From an uncultured Leucothrix sp. (lineage in GTDB: Bacteria; Pseudomonadota; Gammaproteobacteria; Thiotrichales; Thiotrichaceae): a stretch of 32,365 bases of DNA. A model generated the notes under the pieces. The model was given only the letters and a program-made list of their open reading frames with translations, ran no database searches and was not told the DNA's origin. Positions 7,550 through 18,802 of this stretch are shown piece after piece. Numbering within the stretch: the stretch's first letter is position 1; each line of letters starts with the position of its first letter. Location: contig CALAJG010000278.1 of NCBI GenBank assembly GCA_937923375.1, positions 1-32,365 of the forward strand. The letters run 5' to 3'. Made by a program: the position numbers and the translations under genes.

Positions 7550-9217
7550 ATGTTAAGCCATATATTTTTGCGCGATTTTGCGATTATTGAATCTCTCGAT
7601 CTGGAACTAGAACCAGGCATGACAGCACTGACCGGTGAGACTGGGGCTGGAAAGTCAATTCTAATCGACGCCATTGGCTTAGTGTTAGGGGATCGCGCGG
7701 ACAGCGGCGTGGTACGTCACGGTGCAGAGAAAACAGAAATAACCCTAACCATCGATATTTCTGACACCCCGACTGCCTTGAACTGGCTTCAGGATAATGA
7801 TTTGGATGAAGATGATCAGTGCATTTTACGTCGCGTAATTACCAATAGTGGAAAATCGCGTGCCTGGATCAATGGCACGCCAGCAAATTTATCCATGCTT
7901 CGCCAACTCGGTGAACAGCTGGTGGATATTCACGGCCAACACGAGCATCAATCGTTGATGAAGAAGGAAATGCAGCGTCAGTTATTAGATGAATATGGCG
8001 ACAACAGCAACCTGCTCGCAACCTTAAACAAGCGTTTTCACGAATGGAAAGAGCTACAGGACAAACTTGATCAGTTGCAAAACCAAAGCAGTGACCATCA
8101 AGCACAAATTGATTTATTGAGTTTTCAAACTCAAGAGCTTGAGGCCTTATCATTAGTCGAAGGTGAGTATCCTCAGCTTGATGAAGAACACTCCCGTCTA
8201 TCAAATGCCGGTGAATTAATTGAGGCCGCATCTACAGGCGTGCAGCAATTATATGCTCAGAAGCAATCGGTCTACTCTGTACTCAGTGGGCTCATCACTC
8301 AAATGAGCCAGTTAACCGAAGTTGACAGTGCTTTTAAAGAGCCCGTTGCGATGCTTACTGAGGCGCAAATTCAGGTGGAAGAAGTGAGTGATATCCTGCG
8401 CCACTATCAGGACTCACTTGAACTTGATCCACAGCGGTTACAATTTGTTGAAAGCCGTATTGCGCAACTTCATCAGATGGCCAAGAAACACATGATTTCG
8501 CCAGAGGACCTGGCTGATAAATATAAAACTCTATGCGAAAAACTAGGTTCTTTAAGTGGCGATGATTACGATATCGACGCACTTAATGAACAGCTCAAAC
8601 AAGCAAAAGAAAGCTATCTTAATCAAGCAGAAAAGCTGCACAAGTCTCGTCAAAAATCTGCCAAACAACTTGGTTCTGGTGTGTCAGGCGCGATGCAGCA
8701 GTTAGGCATGGACGGCGGTGTATTCGAGATTCAGTGTGCGTTTGATAAAAACAGCAAATTCACCAGCCACGGCATGGACGACGTTGAGTTTCAAGTCAGT
8801 GCAAACCCAGGCCAGCCATTAAAATCATTGGTAAAAGTCGCTTCAGGCGGTGAATTATCACGAATCTCACTGGCAATACAAATGATTGCGGCACAAAAAG
8901 TAACTTTGCCCGCACTGATTTTTGATGAAGTGGATACAGGTATTGGCGGCGGAACCGCGGAAGTCGTTGGTCAGCAGCTACGCATGCTAGGTCACAATCG
9001 ACAGGTACTTTGTGTTACACATTTACCGCAGGTCGCTTCACAGGCTCACCAACACTATAAAGTAACCAAAATCAAAGGCAAAACAAGTACCAGCACGGGT
9101 ATGTTAACGCTCAGAAACGAAGAACGAGTTGAAGAAATTGCCCGAATGATGGGCGGTATTGAAATTACTGAATCAACTCGTGCGTTAGCCAGAGAAATGT
9201 TACAAAGTCCTGATTAG
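7550..9217 (+). CDS. recN: DNA repair protein RecN
   Basis: MLSHIFLRDFAIIESLDLELEPGMTALTGETGAGKSILIDAIGLVLGDRAD; VASGGELSRISLAIQMI; LIFDEVDTGIGGGTAEVVG; full length. Confidence 0.98.
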   Translation: MLSHIFLRDFAIIESLDLELEPGMTALTGETGAGKSILIDAIGLVLGDRADSGVVRHGAEKTEITLTIDISDTPTALNWLQDNDLDEDDQCILRRVITNSGKSRAWINGTPANLSMLRQLGEQLVDIHGQHEHQSLMKKEMQRQLLDEYGDNSNLLATLNKRFHEWKELQDKLDQLQNQSSDHQAQIDLLSFQTQELEALSLVEGEYPQLDEEHSRLSNAGELIEAASTGVQQLYAQKQSVYSVLSGLITQMSQLTEVDSAFKEPVAMLTEAQIQVEEVSDILRHYQDSLELDPQRLQFVESRIAQLHQMAKKHMISPEDLADKYKTLCEKLGSLSGDDYDIDALNEQLKQAKESYLNQAEKLHKSRQKSAKQLGSGVSGAMQQLGMDGGVFEIQCAFDKNSKFTSHGMDDVEFQVSANPGQPLKSLVKVASGGELSRISLAIQMIAAQKVTLPALIFDEVDTGIGGGTAEVVGQQLRMLGHNRQVLCVTHLPQVASQAHQHYKVTKIKGKTSTSTGMLTLRNEERVEEIARMMGGIEITESTRALAREMLQSPD

Positions 9218-9220
9218 TCA

Positions 9221-10582
9221 CTACTTCTTAATCGCGCCCAAACTCTGCTTAAAGGCATTTTTTGTTTCGGCTCTGGTTTTAGCTAAAGCATCTTCCTTAA
9301 CCTGCATCGTTGATTTATTTGATGAATCATATAAAACCACAACGTCCGAAGCATTACCTTTAGCCTGAGGAGAATCCTTATCAAGGTAATCCGGAATACC
9401 ATCCTTATCTGAGTCTTTAGTGCCACCTTCTGTACGCGTTAGTAGGTTATCCCCATCATCATTGGCATCTTGATAGTTAGGAACTCCGTCGTTATCCGTA
9501 TCATCATTCCTAGCCGTACCGTTTTTATCAATATCCTCTAACTTGGTTAATATACCATCGTTATCGTCATCTTTATCTAAGGCATCGATGATGCCATCCC
9601 GGTCACTATCTAATGGCCTCCTCAAATTAGGGCCAATTTCAACAGGGTCTGTAACTCCATCCCCATCGCTATCCTGATTCTTTGGGTTCAGCCCAAGCGA
9701 TAATTCCAGACTATTAGGCAATCCATCCTTATCGGTATCCTGGGTTACCTTTACATTACTGACTACTGGCTTTTTCGCTTGTATTTTTGCAAGTGTTTTG
9801 GGCTTACTCTGTGCGGTCGCGGTAGCTTGTTTCTTTACTACAGCCTTATTTACTACCGAAGTGGGGGTAGAAGATGTTGTTCGAGTCGATTTATGCGCGC
9901 CACTGATTTTTTGATTTAACCTTTTAGGCTGGGTGATTTTTGAACGAACAGAACCAGCTTTATTTTTTCTTATCTGCCCATTATCAGGCTGACTCTTGTG
10001 ATGAGCCTGGGAAACAAGCACTGGCTTTCGTTTAATATTGCTGCTGGCCACTCTGCTGTTTTTTTTCTGAAGTGATCTCTTTTTAGCATTGATTACGCGT
10101 TTAACCGATCTATCCAGAAACGAGACTACCTGATGATCCAGATAGAGGTTTTTTACATCTTCAGTGACATCTAGGCCGCTTAAGCTCAAACCAATTTCAT
10201 CACGATCCGAAATCCCGTCGTTGTCAGAATCCCAATCTAAGTAGTTTGCGACTCCATCGCCGTCAGTATCTTCACTGCCCTCAAGGAAATTTGGGATTCC
10301 GTCTCCATCGTCATCAGCATTTGGTAGAACAATTTTCTTGGACGGTGTCTGGAGTAGCCGTTTTAATTTCTTTTGCATCGCTGGTGTAGACCAGCTGTTG
10401 TCAGGGAGATGCAAGGAGCTTGGCAGCTTCAGATTAGTATCACCAAAAACCGGAATAACATAGAAACCAAACATGAATAACACGACACTTGCCACACCAA
10501 CACTGACTGCATGAGCAATGAAACTAACCAAGTTTTTAATCAATAAATAAAATCGCTGTGTACCAACAAAGGACTGCTTCAT
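9221..10582 (-). CDS. membrane-anchored thrombospondin type 3 repeat-containing protein
   Basis: Many DxDxDG repeats (DADDDGDGIPN, DTDGDGVANYLDWDSDNDGISDRDE, DSDGDGVTDP, DTDNDGVPNYQDANDDGD, DSDKDGIPDYLDKDS), N-terminal TM helix, Lys/Gln/Thr-rich linker. Start trimmed to MKQSFVGTQ (CAGGG RBS) at 10582. Confidence 0.8.
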   Translation of the reverse strand: MKQSFVGTQRFYLLIKNLVSFIAHAVSVGVASVVLFMFGFYVIPVFGDTNLKLPSSLHLPDNSWSTPAMQKKLKRLLQTPSKKIVLPNADDDGDGIPNFLEGSEDTDGDGVANYLDWDSDNDGISDRDEIGLSLSGLDVTEDVKNLYLDHQVVSFLDRSVKRVINAKKRSLQKKNSRVASSNIKRKPVLVSQAHHKSQPDNGQIRKNKAGSVRSKITQPKRLNQKISGAHKSTRTTSSTPTSVVNKAVVKKQATATAQSKPKTLAKIQAKKPVVSNVKVTQDTDKDGLPNSLELSLGLNPKNQDSDGDGVTDPVEIGPNLRRPLDSDRDGIIDALDKDDDNDGILTKLEDIDKNGTARNDDTDNDGVPNYQDANDDGDNLLTRTEGGTKDSDKDGIPDYLDKDSPQAKGNASDVVVLYDSSNKSTMQVKEDALAKTRAETKNAFKQSLGAIKK

Positions 10583-10714
10583 AGTTAACCCTGATTTGCA
10601 GTAAGCCTGGAGACTCTTCTGCTTGTTTTTATTATTGTGCAATAATATCACACTTTAGGATGGCCGAATCAAGCAAAATTAACATTTATCTATCAAAAGC
10701 CTGATTCAAGGGCT

Positions 10715-11863
10715 CTATAACAGCTGGTTACTCATATTAAATAGGCGATCATATTCTTTAATAGCGAACCGATCGGTCATTCCCGCTACATAATCGGCAA
10801 CTACTCTGGCGTAGTCCGCTTCTTCTTGACTCTTTCTTGCATCAGCAGCATACAGTTGATGTTCTGGAGGAAGCAATTTTGAATCCTGAATAAACGCTTC
10901 AAACAACGCTTCGATGATCTGATGTGCTTTGCGCGTCATTCGATAGACCTGATGATGAAAATATAGATTTTCACGCAGAAATTTTTTCATCAAGCGACTC
11001 TGAGCAAACATATCTTCACTAAAGCGCACCAGCGTATCTGAGTGTGCTCTGACATCATCAATGGTAACAACGCCAGAATCAGCAAAGTTCTGCTCACTTG
11101 TCTGAATTAAATCGGTCACCTGCCCCCCGATCATCTGGCGAATTGTTTCATGTACGCTTTTGTTCTCATCTAGCTCAGGATATTTCCACTTCACCTGATC
11201 ATAATAATCTGCGAACAATCCTACCTCACGAAGTTGCTCTATACTGATCAAACCCGAGCGGATACCATCATCAATATCGTGATTATTATAAGCGACCTGA
11301 TCGGCAATATTCGTAAGCTGAGCCTCCAAACTGGGTTGAGTTTTATCTATAAAACGCCGACCAACATCGCCTAGTGCTTTAGCGTTCTTCAGTGCACAGT
11401 GCTTCAACACACCCTCACGAGTTTCGAAGGTTAGGTTTAAACCCTGAAATTCTGCATATTTTGTTTCAAGGTGATCAACGACTCGCAATGATTGCAAATT
11501 ATGCTCAAATCCACCAAATGGCTTCATACAAGCATTCAACGCATCCTGCCCAGCATGCCCAAAAGGCGTGTGTCCTAAATCATGAGCCAGTGCGATCGCT
11601 TCGGTCAAATCTTCGTTGAGCCCTAAAGTACGAGCGATGGAACGTGCTATTTGCGCAACTTCAATAGAATGTGTTAGGCGCGTTCTGTATAAATCACCCT
11701 CGTGATTAACAAACACTTGTGTCTTATACTCAAGCCTTCGAAAACCTGTTGAATGTATAATCCTGTCCCGGTCACGCTGATATTCTGTGCGATACGCAGG
11801 AGCAGGCTCTGGATACTGACGTCCCCGACTGGTTTCAACAGTAGCAGCGTAACTCGCAGTCAC
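10715..11863 (-). CDS. dgt: deoxyguanosinetriphosphate triphosphohydrolase (-like)
   Basis: HD-domain: [21 protein letters not shown]..., [54 protein letters not shown]. Confidence 0.93.
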   Translation of the reverse strand: MTASYAATVETSRGRQYPEPAPAYRTEYQRDRDRIIHSTGFRRLEYKTQVFVNHEGDLYRTRLTHSIEVAQIARSIARTLGLNEDLTEAIALAHDLGHTPFGHAGQDALNACMKPFGGFEHNLQSLRVVDHLETKYAEFQGLNLTFETREGVLKHCALKNAKALGDVGRRFIDKTQPSLEAQLTNIADQVAYNNHDIDDGIRSGLISIEQLREVGLFADYYDQVKWKYPELDENKSVHETIRQMIGGQVTDLIQTSEQNFADSGVVTIDDVRAHSDTLVRFSEDMFAQSRLMKKFLRENLYFHHQVYRMTRKAHQIIEALFEAFIQDSKLLPPEHQLYAADARKSQEEADYARVVADYVAGMTDRFAIKEYDRLFNMSNQLL

Positions 11864-12933
11864 ATGCGCTCCAATACCGCTTTCAGGGCGTCTGTATCAT
11901 AGTCTTTTGTGAGCACAGCCTCACCCATACTTTTTAGCAACACTAAGTTCATTACACCATCCTGCACTTTCTTATCCCTTGACATATAGCCAAGATATTC
12001 TGCCGGGGAAAGACTCGTCGGTGGATCAATCGGCAAATTAGCTGCAGCCAACAATCGCTTGATCTCAGCAACCTCATCTAACTGGAGCCAACCCATTTTC
12101 TGTGAAAGCTCCGCTGCCATAACCGTGCCTGCAGCGACCGCTTCACCATGCAACCAGTTACCATAGCCCATACCGCTTTCAATCGCATGCCCGAAAGTAT
12201 GCCCAAGATTTAGCAAGGCACGCTGACCCTGCTCTCTTTCATCGTCTGCAACAACTTCGGCTTTGTGCTGACAGGATCGATAGATAGCGTAGGCCAATGC
12301 TTCGGGATCCCGCCTCATTAGCTGTGACATATTTTCCGTCAGCCAGCCCAAGAATTCTGTATCCCGAATTAAGCCATATTTAATTACTTCAGCAAGGCCG
12401 GCACTTAACTCACGATCATTTAACGTACTCAGCGTATCGGTATCGATAACCACACACTGTGGCTGATGAAACGCACCGATCATATTTTTTCCTAAAGGAT
12501 GATTAACCCCTGTCTTACCCCCGACCGATGAATCAACCATAGAGAGTAATGTTGTCGGCACCTGAATAAAGTTAATTCCTCGCTGGTAACTAGCCGCAGC
12601 AAACCCCCCCATGTCACCCACCACTCCACCGCCTAAAGCGATTAGGGTGGAACGGCGGTCGCTGCCATTTTCTAGCATCCCAGTGTATATCTGATTCAAA
12701 ACATCTAATGTTTTATGATGTTCACCATCAGGAAGCACTACCTGACAATTCTTAAGACCGGACAGATTCATCTGCAACTGCTGCATATATAGCGGTGCAA
12801 TCGTCTCATTGCTTACCGTAATCGTACTATTTCCAGCGATGTAGGGAGCTAACAATTCAGCTTGATCCAGTAGTCCCGACCCAATGTAAATTGGGTAGCT
12901 GCGTTCACCTAACTCAACGTTCAGCGTTTGCAT
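11860..12933 (-). CDS. aroB: 3-dehydroquinate synthase
   Basis: [79 protein letters not shown]. Confidence 0.98.
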   Translation of the reverse strand: MQTLNVELGERSYPIYIGSGLLDQAELLAPYIAGNSTITVSNETIAPLYMQQLQMNLSGLKNCQVVLPDGEHHKTLDVLNQIYTGMLENGSDRRSTLIALGGGVVGDMGGFAAASYQRGINFIQVPTTLLSMVDSSVGGKTGVNHPLGKNMIGAFHQPQCVVIDTDTLSTLNDRELSAGLAEVIKYGLIRDTEFLGWLTENMSQLMRRDPEALAYAIYRSCQHKAEVVADDEREQGQRALLNLGHTFGHAIESGMGYGNWLHGEAVAAGTVMAAELSQKMGWLQLDEVAEIKRLLAAANLPIDPPTSLSPAEYLGYMSRDKKVQDGVMNLVLLKSMGEAVLTKDYDTDALKAVLERM

Positions 12934-13465
12934 TACGTCTTTCCTTTTTTAAAGCTTGTTCAATACGATGCAGTATCACTCCTACTTTCTGATTAGCAGT
13001 ACGAATAACAATGTCAGAAGACCCAAGATAAGTGGACTCGCGTGCGGCCAACAAATCTCGTAAAGTCTGCAAAGGATTGTCTGATTGCATGAGTGGACGC
13101 ACTTTATCGTGCTTAATTCTGCTGTAGAGCTTTTCAGCTGAAGCACGCAGGTAAACAACCTTGCCGCTGTTTTTAATAATTTCAACATTTTCAGGGCGCG
13201 TCAGGCTACCGCCACCGGTTGCTATGACACATCCACTATAGCCGCTAAGCTCTTCCAGTACCTGAGTTTCCCTATCACGAAAACCCTGCTCGCCTTCAAT
13301 CTCAAAAATTGTGGCGACCGGCACACCTGTGCGCTCAACAATCACACGATCAGAATCATAGAAGTCCAACTTCATGCGACGCGCCAGCTGTTTCCCTACG
13401 GTCGACTTACCCGCACCCATCAGGCCCACTAAAAATATATTTTGCTTCACGGACTGGTCCGCCAC
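12914..13465 (-). CDS. aroK: shikimate kinase
   Basis: [61 protein letters not shown]; adjacent to aroB and pilQ. Confidence 0.97.
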   Translation of the reverse strand: MADQSVKQNIFLVGLMGAGKSTVGKQLARRMKLDFYDSDRVIVERTGVPVATIFEIEGEQGFRDRETQVLEELSGYSGCVIATGGGSLTRPENVEIIKNSGKVVYLRASAEKLYSRIKHDKVRPLMQSDNPLQTLRDLLAARESTYLGSSDIVIRTANQKVGVILHRIEQALKKERRNANAER

Positions 13466-13534
13466 TTAAATTAATAATTATTGTTCCATTCTAAACGCTC
13501 TGTCAGTTGATTGCATGGCATTTTCTTTTGGCAA

Positions 13535-13560
13535 GAAAAAAGGAGCACCAGGCTCCTCTT
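13535..13560 (-). terminator. Rho-independent terminator downstream of pilQ-operon orientation region
   Basis: Stem AGGAGC/GCTCCT; on the minus strand followed by TTTTTT. Separates pilQ from aroK. Confidence 0.75.
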
Positions 13561-13588
13561 TGTCTCCAAATAGTCAAATCATTGCTAA

Positions 13589-15754
13589 TTAATTCATGAT
13601 TTTAGGCGTCACGAAGATTAACAACTCCCGCTTATTGGTACTTTTAACATTTTTCTGAAAAAGCTTCCCAAGATAAGGAAGATCACTAAGCACAGGCACC
13701 TTGGTCGTATCACTATTGTTAGTTTCCTCATGAACTCCACCAAGAACAACAGTCTGGCCATTGTCTACTAAAACCTGTGTATTTATCTCACGAGTATTGA
13801 TACTGGGTACGCCCGAGTAAACCGAGCCAACCGTATCCTGATTAACTTTCAGATCCATAATTACATGCTCATCCGGCGTTACTTGTGGCGTAACTTCCAG
13901 ACTAAGTACCGCCTTCTTAAAGGAAACACTGGTCGCACCGCTAGAACTTGCCTGCAAATATGGAACTTCGACACCTTGCTCAATTAATGCCTTCTTTTTG
14001 TCTGCCGTGACCACCCGAGGAGAAGAAACAATATCCCCTTTACTTTCTGCCTGTAAAGCAGACAATTCGAGATCTAATAAGTAGTCTTTAGCGAGCAAGG
14101 AGAAGCCGAGAGACCCCGCTGCACCAACGACAGGAAGGTTTACATTTAATCTGTCGCCTAAGCCAGGCACACCAACTTCAGATCCACTTGCCAATGAGCT
14201 CGCAATGCCGCCCGTGGCTCCTAACGAACCCGAAGTAATTCCACCACTGCTACCTATTTTTGTAACGCCGAAACGAGCACCTAGCTCTTTTCCAAAGGTG
14301 TCACTTGCAATAACAATTCTTGCTTCAACAGAAACCTGACGAACCGGCACATCGAGACTTTTAATCATGTTACGAACTTCATCTACCCTTGAAACCGTAT
14401 CATGGACCAACAATGTATTGGTTCGCTTATCGACTGAAACACTCCCACGATCAGACAGCATAGATCCACCACCATTACGCTGACCATTGCTTCCCTGCGA
14501 CTGAATCAATGACAGCATCTCCTCTGCTTTAGCAAAGTTCACAGCAATATATTCAGTAACTAATGGCTCCAGTGCTTTTTTACGTTGCAGTGCTTGTAGC
14601 TCCTGCTGCTCTTTAGCCTGTAACTCCAGAGCCGGTGCAACCCAGATAACGTTTCCATTACTTCGCATTGCTAATGCTTTGGACTCAAGCACGATATCCA
14701 GTGCCTGATCCCAAGGCACTGACTTTAGACGCAATGTAATATTTCCTTTCACGCTATCACTAACGACAATATTCTTATCGGTGAAGTCTGCCAACAGCTG
14801 AAGTACCGAACGCACCTCAATATCCTGGAAGTTTAGTGATAAAGGCTTGCCTTTGTAATGTTTCTGCTTAGGCTTTAGAGGGTCTGTCGGTTTAACCTTG
14901 CGTTTTACCCGCTTCACAGCGACTTTATATTGATTACCCTCACGACTAACTGAGTGCTCAAACGCAGTATTTGCAATAAGTTTAACCAGAACATCCGCTC
15001 CCTTTCTTTCAATGTCTACGTAAGACAAAGGCGTCGCAAAGTCGAGTACATTAAGGCGTTTCTTTGGTTCCTTTGAAGAAGCATCTTTAATGGTCAAGGT
15101 GACCATGTTTCCATGTTTGAACTCTGTTACTTTTGTTGCAGGATGCGGCAGACGAATGATCGCCAGGCCATTGCCATCACCATCTCTGCGAAAATCAATT
15201 GGTGCCAGTTCTCTTACACGATGAGGCTGGGCACGAGCAGGTTTTCTTGCTGCCTGAGCAGCCGGACGTTTAATATAGTTACCTGCCTGCGCTTGGTGCG
15301 ACACGGCTCGTTGATTAACCGCCGGCCCTGCATTGTTAAGTCTTGCCGCTTGATTGTGCCCCGCAGCTGCACTGCTAAATGTAACGTAAACCTGCGAACC
15401 GTTTACTCGGGTTTGATGCTGAGCCTGTTGATTCATTGCAACCATAACCCGCAGCTTTCCATTACCTCTGGCAGTGCGAACACTTTTCACATAGGGTGAC
15501 TTGATTAATTTTTTTCTAACACCCAAACCAGACTCCGCATCATTAAAGTCCAGAACCACGAGGTTAGGTGACGTCATAACAAAACTACTGGGCGTACTCA
15601 CAGCAGAATCAAAGAAGAATCGCAGCTGCGTGTTCGTGTTACCCTGATTGACAGCATCAACTTTTTGTAAACGTGCAGTAGCAAAACTTTCGGCAGAGAA
15701 AAGCAGTCCAAGCGGTAATGCTATTGCTGTCATTAAACGGATTATAGTTTTCAT
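13589..15754 (-). CDS. pilQ: type IV pilus secretin PilQ
   Basis: AMIN-type N-terminus, secretin/TonB short N-terminal domain (KPLSLNFQDIEVRSVLQLLADFTDKNIVVSDSVKGNITLRLKSVPWDQALDIVL), C-terminal secretin domain; pilMNOPQ order. Confidence 0.97.
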   Translation of the reverse strand: MKTIIRLMTAIALPLGLLFSAESFATARLQKVDAVNQGNTNTQLRFFFDSAVSTPSSFVMTSPNLVVLDFNDAESGLGVRKKLIKSPYVKSVRTARGNGKLRVMVAMNQQAQHQTRVNGSQVYVTFSSAAAGHNQAARLNNAGPAVNQRAVSHQAQAGNYIKRPAAQAARKPARAQPHRVRELAPIDFRRDGDGNGLAIIRLPHPATKVTEFKHGNMVTLTIKDASSKEPKKRLNVLDFATPLSYVDIERKGADVLVKLIANTAFEHSVSREGNQYKVAVKRVKRKVKPTDPLKPKQKHYKGKPLSLNFQDIEVRSVLQLLADFTDKNIVVSDSVKGNITLRLKSVPWDQALDIVLESKALAMRSNGNVIWVAPALELQAKEQQELQALQRKKALEPLVTEYIAVNFAKAEEMLSLIQSQGSNGQRNGGGSMLSDRGSVSVDKRTNTLLVHDTVSRVDEVRNMIKSLDVPVRQVSVEARIVIASDTFGKELGARFGVTKIGSSGGITSGSLGATGGIASSLASGSEVGVPGLGDRLNVNLPVVGAAGSLGFSLLAKDYLLDLELSALQAESKGDIVSSPRVVTADKKKALIEQGVEVPYLQASSSGATSVSFKKAVLSLEVTPQVTPDEHVIMDLKVNQDTVGSVYSGVPSINTREINTQVLVDNGQTVVLGGVHEETNNSDTTKVPVLSDLPYLGKLFQKNVKSTNKRELLIFVTPKIMN

Positions 15755-15820
15755 GTTCGGACCTATTATTTTTATTACTATTTAGTCACTTTAATATTGT
15801 GTTGCTCAGGCTAAACCACT

Positions 15821-16366
15821 TTACTGATCAAGAAGAAGTCGATTAGCTTGTTCTTTAAAACCACCCAGTCCATTCGAGACAGTTTCCATAAGACCTAACT
15901 CAGCCTCAGTAACAGAGACGATCTTGCCGTAGTTCTGCCCTAGATAGTTTCCTGCTTTTACACTCTGGATGCCACCATCTGGAATTTTGATCAGCGCCCA
16001 AAGGTTCTTGTCCTTACTAACCGTTCCAACCATTTTCAAGCTGTCGAGTGGAAACCCCTCGAGAAACTCTTTGACTCGTGTTGTATCGACTTGAATACCT
16101 GAATCCATGATCGGCACTTCGTTTGGAGCAAGCATCGACACATCAAATGGGTCTTTCTCATTGCCGGGGTACACGTACCTTAGATAAGGTTTTATTTCAG
16201 GTATCGGATCAATCGCCCTAGCTTGCTTCGCCCGATGCTCTTCAAAATACACATCCAAGTCCGACGTATCCTTAATGCAGCCTGTTAACCCGACAAGCAG
16301 TGCTGAGTACAGCGTGCTTCTGAATAAACGTGAAGCTAAACCAGTGGAAATATTAGTGTAATTCAT
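15821..16366 (-). CDS. pilP: type IV pilus lipoprotein PilP
   Basis: Lipobox (LLVGLTGC), DPFD and LKMVGT..ALIKIPDGGIQSVKAGNYLGQNYGKI motif; operon position. Confidence 0.95.
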   Translation of the reverse strand: MNYTNISTGLASRLFRSTLYSALLVGLTGCIKDTSDLDVYFEEHRAKQARAIDPIPEIKPYLRYVYPGNEKDPFDVSMLAPNEVPIMDSGIQVDTTRVKEFLEGFPLDSLKMVGTVSKDKNLWALIKIPDGGIQSVKAGNYLGQNYGKIVSVTEAELGLMETVSNGLGGFKEQANRLLLDQ

Positions 16367-16995
16367 TAGCTGCCACCTTCTTCATTTTCATCAAGATAAC
16401 GATAGGTTCTGATCATGGCTTCCATGGTAAGCCTAAACGGAACCTTGCCTTTTTTCTTTTTATCTTGGTCTACTTTCTCAGGAGCCAAACGGATATCAGA
16501 AATTGTTACAATTCTGGGTAAGCCAGAAATGTCACTTACAAATGCCGCCAGTTGATTATACGTTCCATTTGCTTTCAACATAATTGGCTTTTCAGCGTAG
16601 AACTCTTTTTGCTGCTCTGGCTTGGGTTGAAATAACTCGATTTCTAATCCGTTGGATAAGCCTTTTTCAGAAATATCCAATATCAATCCAGGAATCTCTG
16701 TACCACTGGGCAACTGCTTCATCAAAGAACCAAATGAAAGCTGCATTTCTTTTAGTTGAGCCCTATAAGCAGGTAGCTGATTTGCTCTGGCCTGCTTAGT
16801 TTCAAAAGTCTGACGTAATGTCGACTCCTTAGATACACGACCATCCAGTTCCGACATTTTATCGACAATTATTAGCTTGTATCCCATAAACAGAACTAAA
16901 CCACAGATTGCCAAGATGGCCAGCACTTTGACAGGCATCGAAACATTAGCCGGATCGTCAATTAGACTATTGAGTTCCTGTAAATCAATTGCCAT
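16366..16995 (-). CDS. pilO: type IV pilus inner-membrane protein PilO
   Basis: Single TM then coiled-coil, PSGTEIPGLILDISEKGLSNGLEIELFQP; start trimmed to MAIDLQELN with GAGGAGA RBS. Confidence 0.95.
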   Translation of the reverse strand: MAIDLQELNSLIDDPANVSMPVKVLAILAICGLVLFMGYKLIIVDKMSELDGRVSKESTLRQTFETKQARANQLPAYRAQLKEMQLSFGSLMKQLPSGTEIPGLILDISEKGLSNGLEIELFQPKPEQQKEFYAEKPIMLKANGTYNQLAAFVSDISGLPRIVTISDIRLAPEKVDQDKKKKGKVPFRLTMEAMIRTYRYLDENEEGGS

Positions 16996-17563
16996 TGTCA
17001 TTCTCCTCGTCACCACCTGACTTGAGTAATTGTGTAACACTCAAACTAAAGTTTCTCAGCCTATCCGTTTTTTTGCGTGTATCAATCGAGATGATATTTA
17101 GTGCAGAAGAACTGAGCCACGGAGACATATCCAGGCGATTCATGTAACTAGAAACCCGCGCATTCGACTCAGCTTTACCTTCAAGCTTAATCTTGCCTTC
17201 TTTTTGTTCAAGATTGGTGAGATACATCCCCTTAGGCATAGATTTAACCATTTCATCAAACAAATGCACGATTCCGGGACGCGTCGATTGTAATCCTTCA
17301 ATTATCGTAATCCGATCAAGTAGAGCTTTACGCGTTACATCAAGCTTTTTAATTTCAGCGATCGTCTTATCTAAATCTTTAATTTCAGACTCTAGATAAC
17401 TGTTGCGTGTATTCTGTCTATCAATCTGATTCTGATAAAAGCTGTAAGCACCAAAAACCCCAGTCGCCGCAACGGCAATGGAGCTGACCACCATAATTAC
17501 AAACTTTTTCTGGCTCTCTTTGCGCGCTTCATCACGCCAAGGCAGTAAATTTAATCCGGCCAT
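16985..17563 (-). CDS. pilN: type IV pilus inner-membrane protein PilN
   Basis: MAGLNLLPWRDEARKESQKKF... signature; operon position. Confidence 0.96.
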   Translation of the reverse strand: MAGLNLLPWRDEARKESQKKFVIMVVSSIAVAATGVFGAYSFYQNQIDRQNTRNSYLESEIKDLDKTIAEIKKLDVTRKALLDRITIIEGLQSTRPGIVHLFDEMVKSMPKGMYLTNLEQKEGKIKLEGKAESNARVSSYMNRLDMSPWLSSSALNIISIDTRKKTDRLRNFSLSVTQLLKSGGDEENDNGN

Positions 17564-18612
17564 TACAAAATCCCCCTAAGCGCCAAACCTGTTGATACCA
17601 GCATTGCAGGGATATCACTTGTAAAACGGGCGGGATTAACACGCGAATTTAGCACCACATTCGAAAATGGGTTGGCTAGCGTGGTCGCAACACCCGTTGC
17701 ATCCTGAATTTGCTCATCAATCCCGGGGATGCTGGCACAACCACCTGATAGGAGAATTTTATCGACATTACCTTGCTGAGTTGAGGCGTGGTAAAACTGG
17801 AGGAACCGCTGTACTTGCCTAACCATGTTTTCTCTAAAAGGATCGAGAACCTCAGGAATATACCCTTCAGGAAGATTACCATTCTTCTTGGCTAAACCTG
17901 CCTCTGAATAGGGCAAACCATAGCGCTGCATAATTTCTTCAGTCAGCTGCTTACCACCAAAAGCTTGTTCACGAGAGAAGACTACCCGCCCGTTTTCAAA
18001 AACGTTAACGCCTGTCATGGACGATCCAAAATCAACCAGGGCAACCGTATCATGCTTAACCACATCGTCTACTAAGGTAGTGAATAGCAATTCGATGGCA
18101 TGTGATTCCAGATCAACAACATCGACCGTCAAACCGGCCATTTCCGCAGCAGCTAATCTAATTTCGACATTTTCAGTCCGTGTAGCAGCAAGCAAAACAT
18201 CGACCATTTCAGGCGATTGCTCTGATGGGCCCAGAACTTCAAAGTCAAAGTTAACCTCTTCCATAGGGTAGGGAATATATTGCTCTGCCTCAAGGGTAAC
18301 CTGAGCTTCCATTTCGGATGCGGGTATAGAGGCTGGCATAGCTATCACTTTATTGATCGCCATTGATGATGGGATACCCAGTGCGCATCGACGGGTTTTA
18401 GTACGGCTTTGTTTAAGCACTCGCTTTATGGCTTCGCCAACAGGGTCTGCTTCGACAATATCCCGTTCGTAAGCCGCGCCCTCAGGCAGTGAAGCAACAC
18501 CATAGCTATCTACCCGGTATGAGCCACCTTTCTGGGAAAGCTCAATGAGCTTTACAGCCGAGGAACTGATATCAATCCCAAGAAGCCCACTTTTTTTATT
18601 AAAAGAAAACAC
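17563..18612 (-). CDS. pilM: type IV pilus assembly ATPase-like PilM
   Basis: Actin-like: LLGIDISSSAVKLIELS, ALVDFGSSMTGVNVFENGRVVFSREQAFGG, ILLSGGCASIPG. Confidence 0.97.
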   Translation of the reverse strand: MFSFNKKSGLLGIDISSSAVKLIELSQKGGSYRVDSYGVASLPEGAAYERDIVEADPVGEAIKRVLKQSRTKTRRCALGIPSSMAINKVIAMPASIPASEMEAQVTLEAEQYIPYPMEEVNFDFEVLGPSEQSPEMVDVLLAATRTENVEIRLAAAEMAGLTVDVVDLESHAIELLFTTLVDDVVKHDTVALVDFGSSMTGVNVFENGRVVFSREQAFGGKQLTEEIMQRYGLPYSEAGLAKKNGNLPEGYIPEVLDPFRENMVRQVQRFLQFYHASTQQGNVDKILLSGGCASIPGIDEQIQDATGVATTLANPFSNVVLNSRVNPARFTSDIPAMLVSTGLALRGIL

Positions 18613-18802
18613 TGATTAGGTACCGCCATCTTATTTTTATTATTTTTTAGGTTCTCAGCCTGCGCCAGAATCTATATTTATGTCACAATGGTAGCTACAA
18701 CCATAAAAATAGTCTACCCTGAACCCTCCGAGTGGACTATTCTCAGATAGACGGTTTAAAGATAAGCGACTAAATAAGTCCTAGCCACCTCAAGATTCAG
18801 AC

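Noticed and set aside
7869-8231. 120-aa minus-strand ORF inside recN
   Set aside because: Antisense shadow of a highly conserved gene; no RBS or recognisable domain.
15113-15499. 128-aa plus-strand ORF inside pilQ
   Set aside because: Antisense shadow ORF; Cys/Arg-rich composition typical of non-coding frames.
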